From Streptomyces aquilus (GTDB taxonomy: Bacteria > Actinomycetota > Actinomycetes > Streptomycetales > Streptomycetaceae), in assembly GCF_003955715.1 (NCBI RefSeq), contig NZ_CP034463.1:8928001-8992000 (forward strand): a DNA stretch of 64,000 bases, given 5' to 3'. Positions 24,770-33,601 of this stretch are shown piece by piece. The notes beneath the pieces are model-generated. The model worked only from the letters and a program-made list of their open reading frames with translations, was not told the DNA's origin and did no database searches. How positions within the stretch are numbered: the first letter of the stretch is position 1; each line of letters begins with the position of its first letter. Made by a program: the position numbers and the translations under genes.

Positions 24770-25924
24770 CTACGCGTCCGCCACCGAATCGAACCGCACC
24801 TGATCCCGCGCCACTCCCAGCGCGTCCGCGTCCACCGACCGTCGCAGCGCCTCGTGCAGCTTCGCCGGGGTGAGGACGCCCAGGAAGCGCGCCCCGTCAA
24901 GGACCGCGACCCACCCGGCGTCGTGCTGGAGCATCACGCCGAAGGCCTGCTTGAGAGGCGCTCCGACCGGCACCCAGGCGTTCATCCGGTGCGCGTGGTC
25001 ACCGACCGTCCCGTCCGCCGCGAGGTCGTCGGCGCCGACCCAGCCGTGCAGGGTGCCGCTGTCGTCGAGCACGACGGCCCAGCGCGCCCCCTCCGCCCCG
25101 AGCCGTCGCGCCGCCTCCCCGGTCGGCTCGTCCAGGCGGGCCAGCGGCGGCTGCTCCAGGTCGGCGGCCTCGATCTCGGTGACCGACAGCCGCTTCAGCC
25201 CACGGTCGGCGCCGACGAACTCGGCCACGTACGGCGTCGCCGGCGCCCCCAGCACCGCCCCGGGCGTGTCGAACTGCTCGATGCGGCCCTGCCCGTACAC
25301 GGCGATACGGTCGCCCAGCCGCACCGCCTCCTCGATGTCGTGCGTGACCAGCAGCACCGTCTTGCGCACGGCGGCCTGCATCCGCAGGAACTCGTCCTGC
25401 AACTGCTCCCGCACCACGGGGTCGACGGCGCCGAACGGCTCGTCCATCAGCAGCACCGGCGGATCGGCGGCCAACGCCCGCGCCACGCCGACCCGTTGCC
25501 GCTGGCCGCCGGACAACTGGTCGGGGTAGCGCGGCCCGTACCGCTTGGGGTCGAGGCCCACCAGGTCGAGCAGTTCGGCGGCGCGCGCCCGCGCCTTCGT
25601 CCTCTTCCAGCCGACGAGCGCCGGCACGGTCGCCGTGTTGTCGAGGATCGTGCGGTGCGGGAAGAGCCCGACCTGCTGGATCACGTAGCCGATGCGGCGC
25701 CGCAGGCGTACCGGGTCGACCGTGGAGATGTCGTCGCCGTCGACGAAGATCCGGCCCGAGGTCGGCTCGATCAGCCGGTTGACCATCATCATGGTCGTCG
25801 TCTTCCCGCAGCCGGACGGGCCCACGAGCGTGACGAGTTCCCCTTCGGACACCTCGAAGCTGAGGTCGTCCACGGCCGTCGTACCGTCCGGATACCGCTT
25901 GCTGACCTGCTCGAACCGGATCAT
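24770..25924 (-). CDS. osmoprotectant ABC transporter ATP-binding protein with CBS domains
   Basis: This 384-residue protein has an ATPase domain (Walker A GPSGCGKT at 35-42, Q-loop YVIQQVGLFPHRT, signature LSGGQRQRVGVARAL, Walker B VLLMDEPFGAVD, LVTHDIEEA) followed by two CBS-like units at about 255-370. This is the OpuAA/OpuCA layout, in which CBS domains sense ionic strength. It is the natural partner of the permease operon at 18872-21152 although it lies on the opposite strand 3.6 kb away. Confidence 0.9.
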   Translation of the reverse strand: MIRFEQVSKRYPDGTTAVDDLSFEVSEGELVTLVGPSGCGKTTTMMMVNRLIEPTSGRIFVDGDDISTVDPVRLRRRIGYVIQQVGLFPHRTILDNTATVPALVGWKRTKARARAAELLDLVGLDPKRYGPRYPDQLSGGQRQRVGVARALAADPPVLLMDEPFGAVDPVVREQLQDEFLRMQAAVRKTVLLVTHDIEEAVRLGDRIAVYGQGRIEQFDTPGAVLGAPATPYVAEFVGADRGLKRLSVTEIEAADLEQPPLARLDEPTGEAARRLGAEGARWAVVLDDSGTLHGWVGADDLAADGTVGDHAHRMNAWVPVGAPLKQAFGVMLQHDAGWVAVLDGARFLGVLTPAKLHEALRRSVDADALGVARDQVRFDSVADA

Positions 25925-25999
25925 GACCTCACGCTAAGGGCGCGCGTCCGATCACGCCCTCCAGCAGGGTCCCACCGGTTGGTGAATTGGCGATTCCAG

Positions 26000-26017
26000 T
26001 TTTGAACGGTTTCAAAA
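26000..26017. promoter_or_regulatory. probable rhamnose-regulon operator upstream of GH78
   Basis: TTTTGAA-CGGT-TTCAAAA is an 18-bp dyad with perfect 7-bp arms, 157 bp before the rhamnosidase start. Its core TGAA-N4-TTCA is shared with sites at 36964-36975 and 37130-37141 in the divergent rha promoter, and fits a LacI-family site. Confidence 0.65.
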
Positions 26018-26173
26018 ATCGACTTCACGCCATGCATCGCAGCTGGGCGGTTCTGTTGGAATCTGGCAGGAACTCGCGACGCTGCGGCGGTAGACACCCG
26101 TCCCATCCGCCACTAACTTCAACCGCCGAGTGAGCTGAATCGATACAACTCCGAACGCCGAAGGGACAACGGC

Positions 26174-29100
26174 ATGACAGACGGAGTCGACAGCACAAAC
26201 GACAGCACAAACGGCAGGGCGGTGCGCCGCAGGACGGTGCTCACCACGGCGCTGGGTGCCGTACCGGTGGCCATGGCGGGCGGGACCGCCGGTGCGGGAC
26301 CGGCCTCGGCGGCACCGGCCGGGGACCGCGACACCGTCGAGGGCCTCACCGTCGAGCACCGCACCGACCCGCTCGGCGTGGACGCCCCCCGGCCGAGATT
26401 CGGCTGGCGCACCGCCTCCGCCACTCGTGGCCGACGCCAGACGGCGTATCAGATCCTGGTGGCCTCCACCCCCGACCGCCTCACCGCCGGCCACGCGGAC
26501 GTGTGGAACAGCGGCCGGGTCGCGTCCGCCGACTCGGTGGCGGTGCGCTACGCGGGACCCGAGCTGCGCCCTTCGACCCGCTACCACTGGACCGTGCGGG
26601 TCTGGGACGAGACCGGCCGCGCGCTCCCGGGCGCCCCGGCCGCCCACTTCGAGACCGGCCTCCTCGGCACCGACGGCGTCACCGGCTGGGACGGCGCCCG
26701 CTGGATCACCATGGCCGGCAAGGCCCCGAACAGCCCCGGCGCGCCCCTCCTCAGGCGACAGACGGAGCTGACCGGCCGCCGGGTGCGCGAGGCCCGCCTG
26801 TACGTGTCCGCGCTCGGCGTGTACGACGCCTACGTCAACGGCCGCCGGGTCGCGGTGCCGCACGGCACGTCATCGACCCACGAGCTGCTCACCCCCGGGT
26901 GGACGAACTACGACGCCCGCGTCAGCTACCTGACCTACGACGTCACGTCCCTCGTCGCGGGGGAGCGGCAGGTCACCCTCGCCGCCGTGCTGGGCAACGG
27001 CTGGTACAACAGCCGGGTCTCGGAGGCGAGTTCGTACTACTCGGCGGACGGCAACCGGCTCGCCCTCAAGGCCAAGCTGCTGATCCGGTACACCGACGGC
27101 TCGACCCAGACCGTGGTGACGGCTCCCGGCGCCGACTGGAAGGCCACGGACACCGGTCCCTACCGCGCCGACGACATCTACGACGGGCAGACCTACGACG
27201 CCCGCAAGGAACTGCCCGGCTGGACCGGGAACGGCTTCGACACGGCCGGTTGGGCCGGTGTGGAGGAGCACGGTTTCGCCGCCGAGTTCCCGGACTCGCG
27301 GCTCGTGGCCTACCCGGGCGAGAGCGCCCGGCTGATCCCGGAGTGGGACCGCACCCCGGAGTCGGTCACGGTGTACACCGGCGAGCACCGCAAGGCCGCC
27401 ACCCTGCCCGTCACCCTCCGCCCGGGCGAGACGGCCGTCATCGACCTCGGCCAGAACATGGTCGGCGTCCCCCGCTACGCGCTGCGCGGCCCTGCGGGTG
27501 CTCAAGTCGCCTTCAAGCCCGGCGAGATGCTCAACGACGACAGCGCGGGTGCCGATGGCCCGGTCGGCTCCGTCTACCGCGCCAACCTCCGCTCGGCCAA
27601 GGCCACCAGCACCTACATCCTGAAGGGCGCCCCGGAGGGCGAGACCCACCAGGACTCCCTGACCTTCTACGGCTTCCGCTACGTGTCCGTCACCACGACC
27701 GACACCGTGACCCTGACCGGCTTCACCGGCCGGGTCGCCACCTCCGCCATCCGTGACATCGGCGCGGTCACCACGGACGACGCCGACGTCAACCAGCTGA
27801 TCAGCAACGTCCGTTGGGGCCAGCGCGGCAACTACCTGTGGGTGCCGACCGACTGTCCCCAGCGCGACGAGCGGCTCGGCTGGACCGGCGACACCCAGCT
27901 GTTCTCCAACACGGGCCTCTACAACGCCGACGCGGTGAATTTCCTCAGCCACTTCGAGGAGAGTCTCATCGACTCGCAGCGCATCTACGGCCAGGACGGC
28001 GCCCAGTTCACCTGGGTCGCCCCCGGCAACCGCTACAACCACCCCGTCCCGGCGAGCGGTTGGGCGGACTGCGGAGTCGTCGTGCCGTGGACCGTGTGGC
28101 AGATGTCCGGCGACCCGACCGTCATCGACCGCAGTTGGCCGGCGATGACCAAGTACCTGGACTGGATCCAGCGGCGCACCGGCGACACCTACGCCGGACA
28201 GGGCGCCATCTTCGGCGACTGGCTGGCCTTCCAGAACACCGGCACCCAGCTGATGAGCGACGTCTACTACGGCTACAGCGCCCGCCTCATGGCCGACATG
28301 GCCCGCGCCACCGGCCGCACCGCCGAGGGCCGCGCCTACGACGAGCTCTTCGCCCGCATCAAACGGGCCTTCATCGCCAAGTACCTGAGCACCGAGAACG
28401 GCACCCTCACCGTCCGCTCCAGCCTCGGCGACCCGCCGCCCACCCCCGGCGACACCCCCACCAAGACCGAGGACAACACCCAGACCGCGCTGCTGTGGAT
28501 CCTCAAACTCGGCTTCCACGACACCGAGGCCCAGCGCCGCCAACTGATCACCATGCTGGCGGAGAACATCGGCAACGACGCCGCCTACAAGGCCGCCCAC
28601 CCCGACAGCACCCGGGTGAACTACCCGGAGAACACCCTCTCCGTCGGCTTCCTCGGCGTGAACGTGCTCGCGCCGGTGCTGACCGACGCCGGCCGCGCCG
28701 ACCTCGCGTACCGGCTGCTGCACCAGGACGCGATGCCGTCCTGGCTGTTCTCGGTGAGGAACGGCGCCACCACGGTCTGGGAGCGCTGGAACTCGTACTC
28801 GACGAAGGACGGCTTCGGGCCGGTGGAGATGAACTCGTTCAACCACTACTCCTACGGCGCGATCATGGAGTGGATGTACGAGAGCATGGCCGGGATCGCC
28901 AAGGACCCCGCCCACCCGGGTTTCCGGCACTTCTTCCTCAGGCCGCATCTCGACCCGACCGGCAGGATCACCCGGGTCAAGGGCTCGCACCTCTCGCCGT
29001 ACGGCGAGATCGTCAGCCAATGGTCGGTCCGGGGCGGGGAGTTGACCTACCGGGCCACGGTGCCCGCGAACAGCACCGCGACCCTGCTCATCCCCGCGTC

Positions 29101-29236
29101 CGACCCGGACACCGTCCGCGAGGGCCGCACCCCGCTGGCACGCGTCCGGGGTGTGCGGTTCCTGGACTTCGCGGACGGCACCGCCTCCTACCGACTTCCC
29201 TCCGGGCGCTACGAGTTGGCCTCAGCGCTGGGCTGA
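26174..29236 (+). CDS. secreted alpha-L-rhamnosidase (GH78)
   Basis: This enzyme (1020 aa) removes terminal alpha-L-rhamnose from plant glycosides or polysaccharides outside the cell. A twin-arginine signal (AVRRRTVLTTALG) with a cleavage region GPASAAPAG opens it. Then come the beta-sandwich N-domains and the (alpha/alpha)6 catalytic barrel with CPQRDERLGWTGDTQ near residues 560-572, holding the general acid, and VWERWNSY near 869. Length is usual for bacterial GH78. An operator-like dyad lies upstream. Its 3' end overlaps the convergent lutC by 28 bp. Confidence 0.95.
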   Translation: MTDGVDSTNDSTNGRAVRRRTVLTTALGAVPVAMAGGTAGAGPASAAPAGDRDTVEGLTVEHRTDPLGVDAPRPRFGWRTASATRGRRQTAYQILVASTPDRLTAGHADVWNSGRVASADSVAVRYAGPELRPSTRYHWTVRVWDETGRALPGAPAAHFETGLLGTDGVTGWDGARWITMAGKAPNSPGAPLLRRQTELTGRRVREARLYVSALGVYDAYVNGRRVAVPHGTSSTHELLTPGWTNYDARVSYLTYDVTSLVAGERQVTLAAVLGNGWYNSRVSEASSYYSADGNRLALKAKLLIRYTDGSTQTVVTAPGADWKATDTGPYRADDIYDGQTYDARKELPGWTGNGFDTAGWAGVEEHGFAAEFPDSRLVAYPGESARLIPEWDRTPESVTVYTGEHRKAATLPVTLRPGETAVIDLGQNMVGVPRYALRGPAGAQVAFKPGEMLNDDSAGADGPVGSVYRANLRSAKATSTYILKGAPEGETHQDSLTFYGFRYVSVTTTDTVTLTGFTGRVATSAIRDIGAVTTDDADVNQLISNVRWGQRGNYLWVPTDCPQRDERLGWTGDTQLFSNTGLYNADAVNFLSHFEESLIDSQRIYGQDGAQFTWVAPGNRYNHPVPASGWADCGVVVPWTVWQMSGDPTVIDRSWPAMTKYLDWIQRRTGDTYAGQGAIFGDWLAFQNTGTQLMSDVYYGYSARLMADMARATGRTAEGRAYDELFARIKRAFIAKYLSTENGTLTVRSSLGDPPPTPGDTPTKTEDNTQTALLWILKLGFHDTEAQRRQLITMLAENIGNDAAYKAAHPDSTRVNYPENTLSVGFLGVNVLAPVLTDAGRADLAYRLLHQDAMPSWLFSVRNGATTVWERWNSYSTKDGFGPVEMNSFNHYSYGAIMEWMYESMAGIAKDPAHPGFRHFFLRPHLDPTGRITRVKGSHLSPYGEIVSQWSVRGGELTYRATVPANSTATLLIPASDPDTVREGRTPLARVRGVRFLDFADGTASYRLPSGRYELASALG

Positions 29237-29865
29237 GCGCCGACCAGCACCACCTCCAGGGTGCGCGGACCGTGCACCCCCTCGACCCGGTCCAGTTCGA
29301 TGTCGCTGGTCGCCGAAGGACCGGAGATCCACGTCAACGGGCGGACCGGGTCGAGGCGTTCGAGGGCCTGCGGCACCGAGCCGACGACCTGGTCCGGGAC
29401 CCGGACGACACAGATGTGGTGGTCGGGCACGAGCGTGATCCGGCGGCGGCCCTGGTCCGGGCCGCCGTCCAGCACGATCGTGCCGGTCTCGGCGACGGCC
29501 ACCGCGCAGGCCGTGACCACGCTGTCGATCCGGTCCAGTTCGTGCGGGGTGCTCTCCAGCCGGTCGGGGACCTGCTCGGCGTCGGCGTCCGCGAGCCACG
29601 CCGGGTCGAGTCCCGGCGGCACGAGCACCGTCTTCGCGCCGCGCGCGGCCAGCATCCCGGCGAGCGTCACCGCGAGGTCGTCCGGGGAGCAACGGTGCAC
29701 GATCGCACGGTAGTCGGCGAGGTTCTCGGCGAGGAGATCGGTGGTCTCCTCGACGGAGCGATCACCATGCTCACGCAGATACGCGCGCTCGATCGGCGTG
29801 TCCTCGCCCGGGGCGTCGGCCAGCGCGCGCCGCACCCGGCCCAGAATCCGTTCCCTGCTGCTCAC
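29209..29865 (-). CDS. lutC: L-lactate utilization protein LutC
   Basis: A 218-residue protein of the LutC/YkgG family (LUD domain), with VAETGTIVLDGGPDQGRRRITLVPDHHICVV and the C-terminal GPSATSDIELDRVEGVHGPRTLEVVLV typical of the group. LutA, LutB and LutC together oxidise L-lactate to pyruvate. The GTG start overlaps the lutB stop (GTGA at 29862-29865). It is the last gene of the rhaI-rhaEW-rhaB-lutABC run, so it would consume the L-lactate made by RhaW. Confidence 0.93.
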   Translation of the reverse strand: MSSRERILGRVRRALADAPGEDTPIERAYLREHGDRSVEETTDLLAENLADYRAIVHRCSPDDLAVTLAGMLAARGAKTVLVPPGLDPAWLADADAEQVPDRLESTPHELDRIDSVVTACAVAVAETGTIVLDGGPDQGRRRITLVPDHHICVVRVPDQVVGSVPQALERLDPVRPLTWISGPSATSDIELDRVEGVHGPRTLEVVLVGAQPSAEANS

Positions 29866-31337
29866 TTGGCACCGCCCTGAGTCCGCTGCCACCAGTCACG
29901 GAACGGCTCCGCGGGAACAGGTGGCAGGTCCCGTGTCTCGCTCCACGCCTTGCCGGGCCCCGGCAGCGGCAGACGGCGCGGATGCAGCCGACGGGTGCGG
30001 GAGGCGAGACGCTGGCCCGCGCGCACCGCGCCGGGACGCGCGAACGCCCAGCGGGCCGCCCGCATCGCCGCCCGCTCGGCGGCATGCCCCTTGGCCGGCT
30101 TGAGCACCACCTTGTTGCCCTCGCGGGTCACCTCGCCGCCCTGCACGACCCGCTCCCGCAGATGCACCAGCACCTCGGGGATGTCGATGGCGACCGGGCA
30201 CACCTCGTAGCAGGCACCGCACAGCGACGACGCGTACGGCAGCGAGGCGTCGATCTCGCTTGCCGTGCCCCTCAGTTGGGGACTGAGGATGGCGCCGATC
30301 GGCCCCGGGTACACCGAGCCGTAGGCGTGGCCGCCGGCCCGCTCGTACACGGGGCAGACGTTCAGACAGGCCGAGCAGCGGATGCAGCGCAGGGCCTGGC
30401 GGCCGACCTCGTCGGCGAGGGTGTCGGTGCGGCCGTTGTCGAGCAGTACCAGGTGGAAGGTCTTCGGTCCGTCGCCGTCGGTGGTGCCGGTCCACGTCGA
30501 CGTGTACGGGTTCATGCGCTCGGCGGTCGAGGAGCGGGGGAGGGTCTGGAGGAAGACCTCCAGGTCCCGCCAGGTCGGCACGATCTTCTCGATGCCGACC
30601 ACCGAGATCAGCGTCTCGGGCAGGGTCAGGCACATCCGTCCGTTGCCCTCGGACTCCACGACCACCAGGGTGCCGGTCTCGGCGACCATGAAGTTGGCGC
30701 CGGAGACGCCGACCTTGGCACGCAGGAACTTCTCACGGAGGTGGAGGCGGGCGGCCTCGGCGAGTTCGGCGGGCGTGTCGGTCAGGCCCTCGGGGGCCGG
30801 GCGCCCCCACTCGCTCATCTCCTTCGCGAAGATGTCCCGGATCTCGCCCCGGTTGCGGTGGATGGCGGGAACGAGGATGTGCGAGGGCCGGTCCTTGCCC
30901 AACTGCACGATGAGTTCGGCGAGATCGGTCTCGTAGGCGTGGATGCCCGCCGCCTCCAGCGCCTCGTTGAGCCCGATCTCCTGTGTGGCCATCGACTTGA
31001 CCTTCACGACCTCCGATTCGCCGGTGGCCTTGACCAGTTCGGTGACGATCCGGTTGGCCTCGTCGGCGTCGGCCGCCCAGTGGACGATGCCGCCCGCCGC
31101 CGTCACCGACTCCTCCAACTGGACGAGGTAGTCGTCGAGATGGCGCAGCGTGTGGTCCTTGATCCGCTTGCCCGCCTCGCGCAGCTCGGCCCAGTCGGAG
31201 ACCTCGGCGACGGCCTTCTCGCGCTTGGCGCGGATGGTGTGCGTGGCATGCCGCAGATTGCCGCGCAGGGTCGGGTTGTTGACGGCTTCGTGCGCGGCCT
31301 TCGGAAAGGCCGGCATTCCTACGAACGTGCCGCTCAT
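29862..31337 (-). CDS. lutB: L-lactate utilization iron-sulfur protein LutB
   Basis: The protein (491 aa) has an N-terminal LUD domain, with GANFMVAETGTLVVVESEGNGRM near residues 205-230, and a C-terminal ferredoxin-like part with two clusters: CIRCSACLNVCPVY and CGACYEVCPV, eight cysteines for two 4Fe-4S centres. It carries electrons from L-lactate within the LutABC complex. Its ATG overlaps the lutA stop (ATGA), and it couples the same way to lutC. Confidence 0.94.
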   Translation of the reverse strand: MSGTFVGMPAFPKAAHEAVNNPTLRGNLRHATHTIRAKREKAVAEVSDWAELREAGKRIKDHTLRHLDDYLVQLEESVTAAGGIVHWAADADEANRIVTELVKATGESEVVKVKSMATQEIGLNEALEAAGIHAYETDLAELIVQLGKDRPSHILVPAIHRNRGEIRDIFAKEMSEWGRPAPEGLTDTPAELAEAARLHLREKFLRAKVGVSGANFMVAETGTLVVVESEGNGRMCLTLPETLISVVGIEKIVPTWRDLEVFLQTLPRSSTAERMNPYTSTWTGTTDGDGPKTFHLVLLDNGRTDTLADEVGRQALRCIRCSACLNVCPVYERAGGHAYGSVYPGPIGAILSPQLRGTASEIDASLPYASSLCGACYEVCPVAIDIPEVLVHLRERVVQGGEVTREGNKVVLKPAKGHAAERAAMRAARWAFARPGAVRAGQRLASRTRRLHPRRLPLPGPGKAWSETRDLPPVPAEPFRDWWQRTQGGAK

Positions 31338-32089
31338 GCCGCCGGCTCCTCCTCGGTGCTCGCCAGGATCTCCGCGATGTGCACCGGCCGCATCTCGGTG
31401 CTCAGCCGGGCCATCGTCCCGCCGATGTGCATCAGACAGGAGTTGTCGGCCGCGCACAGCACCTCGGCGCCGGTCGACTCGGCGTTGCGCACCTTGTCCG
31501 CGCCCATCGCCGCCGAGACGTCGGCGTTCTTCAGGGAGAAGGTGCCACCGAAACCACAGCACTCCTCCGCCCCCGGCAGCTCCACCAACTCCAGCCCCTT
31601 CACGGCCTGGAGCAGCCGCCGGGGCCGGTCGCCGAGCCCCAGCCCGCGCAGTCCGTGACAGGTCGGGTGGTAGGTCACCTTGTGCGGGTAGCAGGCGCCC
31701 ACGTCGGTCACCCCCAGCACGTCCACCAGGAACTCGGTCAGCTCGTAGGTCTTCGGCACCACGGGCGCCAGCGCGGTCGCGAGCCCGTCCCCGCGCCCCT
31801 CCGCCCGCGCCCGCTCACCCAGCCGCGGATACAGCTCCCGCACCATCGCCCCGCACGAACCGGACGGCGTCACGATCGCCTCGTACTCCCCGAAGACATC
31901 GGAGAAATGCCGGGCCATCGGCTCCGTCTCATGCCGGTATCCGGTGTTGTAGTGGGCCTGCCCGCAGCAGGTCTGGGCCATCGGGAAGTCGACCTCGACG
32001 CCCAGCCTGGTCAGCAGTTTCACCACGGCGCGCCCGGTGTCCGGATAGAGCGTGTCGTTGACGCAGGTCAGGAACAGGGCGACACGCAT
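31334..32089 (-). CDS. lutA: L-lactate utilization protein LutA (CCG-type Fe-S oxidoreductase)
   Basis: This 251-residue subunit has two cysteine-rich CCG domains: TCCGQAHYNTGY near residue 41 and EECCGFGGTFSLKNADVSAAMGADK near residue 174, with matching CVND and THPTCHGLR-like ligand segments. AAGGAGCC is well placed. Only 72 bp separate it from rhaB, without a clear terminator, so the lut genes are probably read through from the rhamnose operon. Confidence 0.94.
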   Translation of the reverse strand: MRVALFLTCVNDTLYPDTGRAVVKLLTRLGVEVDFPMAQTCCGQAHYNTGYRHETEPMARHFSDVFGEYEAIVTPSGSCGAMVRELYPRLGERARAEGRGDGLATALAPVVPKTYELTEFLVDVLGVTDVGACYPHKVTYHPTCHGLRGLGLGDRPRRLLQAVKGLELVELPGAEECCGFGGTFSLKNADVSAAMGADKVRNAESTGAEVLCAADNSCLMHIGGTMARLSTEMRPVHIAEILASTEEEPAA

Positions 32090-32161
32090 CGCGGCTCCTT
32101 GTGATCGATCATCGGATGAGTGCAGGGTAATGCGGACGCGCGGCCGAGGGGAGACCCTCGC

Positions 32162-33601
32162 TCACCCTGTGGCGAGCCGGGCCTCCGCCGCGCGCCACGG
32201 CGCCGTGTCACCCTGGGGCTCGTACCGGGTCAGCGGCTGGGTACGGGTGAGCAGCGTCCGCCCGTCCGCGAGGTCGCCGACCAGCCCGTGCGTCCGCGCC
32301 TGGACCAGCACGTTCCCGAGAGCCGCGGCCTCCGTCGGGCCCGCCACCACCGGCAGCCCGCAGGCGTCGGCGGTGAGCTGGCACAGCAGCGCGTTGCGGG
32401 TGCCGCCGCCGACGACGTGGACGACGTCGACGGGACGGTCGGCAAGCCGTTGGGCCTCCTCGATCGCCCTGCGGTGCGCGAGCGCCAGCGAGTCGAGGAT
32501 GCAGCGCGTGGTCTCCCCGGGCGTCCGAGGCACCGGCTGCCCCGAGGCACGGCACGCCTCGGCGATCCGCTCCGGCATCCGGCCCGGCGCGAGAAACACC
32601 GGGTCGGAGGCGTCCACCACCGACCGCAGCGCCGGCGCCTTCGCCGCGTCGAGGAGCAGCGCCCCCAACTCCGGCTCGCCCCAGGCCCGTACGCACTCCT
32701 GGAGCAGCCACAGCCCCATGATGTTGCGCAGATACCGGACCGTACCGTCGAGCCCCAGCTCGTTGGTGAAGTTGGCGGCCCGGCTCTTCTCCGTCAGCAC
32801 GGGGGCGTCGAGTTCGAGCCCCGCCAGCGACCAGGTGCCGGTGCAGATGTACGCGAACCGTTCGCCGGCCGCGGCCGGGACGGCGGCCACCGCGGACGCG
32901 GTGTCGTGCGAACCCACCGTGGTCACCGGCACCGGCCCGCTCAGCCCGGTCCCCTCCAGCACCTCGGGCCGCAGCACCCCGGCAGGGTCACCGGGCTGCC
33001 GCAGCGGCGCGAACAGCCCGAGGTCGATCCCCAGCCGGGAGGCGATGTCGTACGACCAGTCGCGCGTCCGGGGATCGATGAGCTGGGTCGTCGAGGCGTT
33101 GGTGAGCTCGGTGCCCTGCTCGCCGGTCAGCCAGTAGGTGAGCAGGTCGGGGATGAGCAACAGCCGCTCCGCGCCGGTGACGTGCTCGGCGACGAGCTGG
33201 TACAGCGTGTTGAAGGGCGCGTACTGGAGCCCGGTCGCGGCGTAGAGATCGGCTGCGGGCACGGTCGCCCACACCTTCTCCGCGACACCCTCGGTGCGGG
33301 AGTCGCGGTAGTGCACCGGGTTGCCGAGCAGTGCCCCGTCGGCGTCCAGCAGGCCGTAGTCCACGGCCCAGCTGTCGATGCCGACGGAGTCGACCTGCCC
33401 CGCCGCCTTCAGCCCGTCCAACACCCCGGCGTACAGCGCGAGAACGTCCCACCGCAGCCCCTCCGGCACCCGCACCGGCCGGTTCACGAACCGGTGCGCC
33501 TCCGCCAGCTCCAGGCTGTCGGGGCCGACGCGGCCGACCATGACACGTCCGCTGGACGCGCCGAGGTCGACCGCGGAGTACGACTTCACGGGCGCGCTCA
33601 C
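32162..33601 (-). CDS. rhaB: L-rhamnulokinase
   Basis: This FGGY-family kinase (479 aa) phosphorylates L-rhamnulose at C1. It shows the N-terminal phosphate loop AVDLGASSGRVM, the sugar-binding GIDSWAVDYGLL, the ATPase motif TTVGSHDTASAVAAVP and the adenosine motif VVGGGTRNALLCQLTADACG. The GTG start at 33601 overlaps the rhaEW stop (GTGA), so it is translated with it. Confidence 0.95.
   Translation of the reverse strand: MSAPVKSYSAVDLGASSGRVMVGRVGPDSLELAEAHRFVNRPVRVPEGLRWDVLALYAGVLDGLKAAGQVDSVGIDSWAVDYGLLDADGALLGNPVHYRDSRTEGVAEKVWATVPAADLYAATGLQYAPFNTLYQLVAEHVTGAERLLLIPDLLTYWLTGEQGTELTNASTTQLIDPRTRDWSYDIASRLGIDLGLFAPLRQPGDPAGVLRPEVLEGTGLSGPVPVTTVGSHDTASAVAAVPAAAGERFAYICTGTWSLAGLELDAPVLTEKSRAANFTNELGLDGTVRYLRNIMGLWLLQECVRAWGEPELGALLLDAAKAPALRSVVDASDPVFLAPGRMPERIAEACRASGQPVPRTPGETTRCILDSLALAHRRAIEEAQRLADRPVDVVHVVGGGTRNALLCQLTADACGLPVVAGPTEAAALGNVLVQARTHGLVGDLADGRTLLTRTQPLTRYEPQGDTAPWRAAEARLATG

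Noticed and set aside
24262..24900. Minus-strand frame with KAGRHTKSRPTHEKQ repeats
   Set aside because: The repeated peptide is produced by the non-coding 19-bp repeats, and the frame crosses the ends of two well-supported genes.
26870..29020. A 716-codon open frame opposite the rhamnosidase
   Set aside because: GH78 on the plus strand has a signal peptide, catalytic motifs and full length. The antisense frame is Gly/Val/Arg-rich without family similarity.
32090..32161. Independent lut promoter in the rhaB-lutA gap
   Set aside because: The 72-bp gap shows no clear -35/-10 pair or terminator, so read-through from the rha promoter is the simpler view; RNA mapping could change this.
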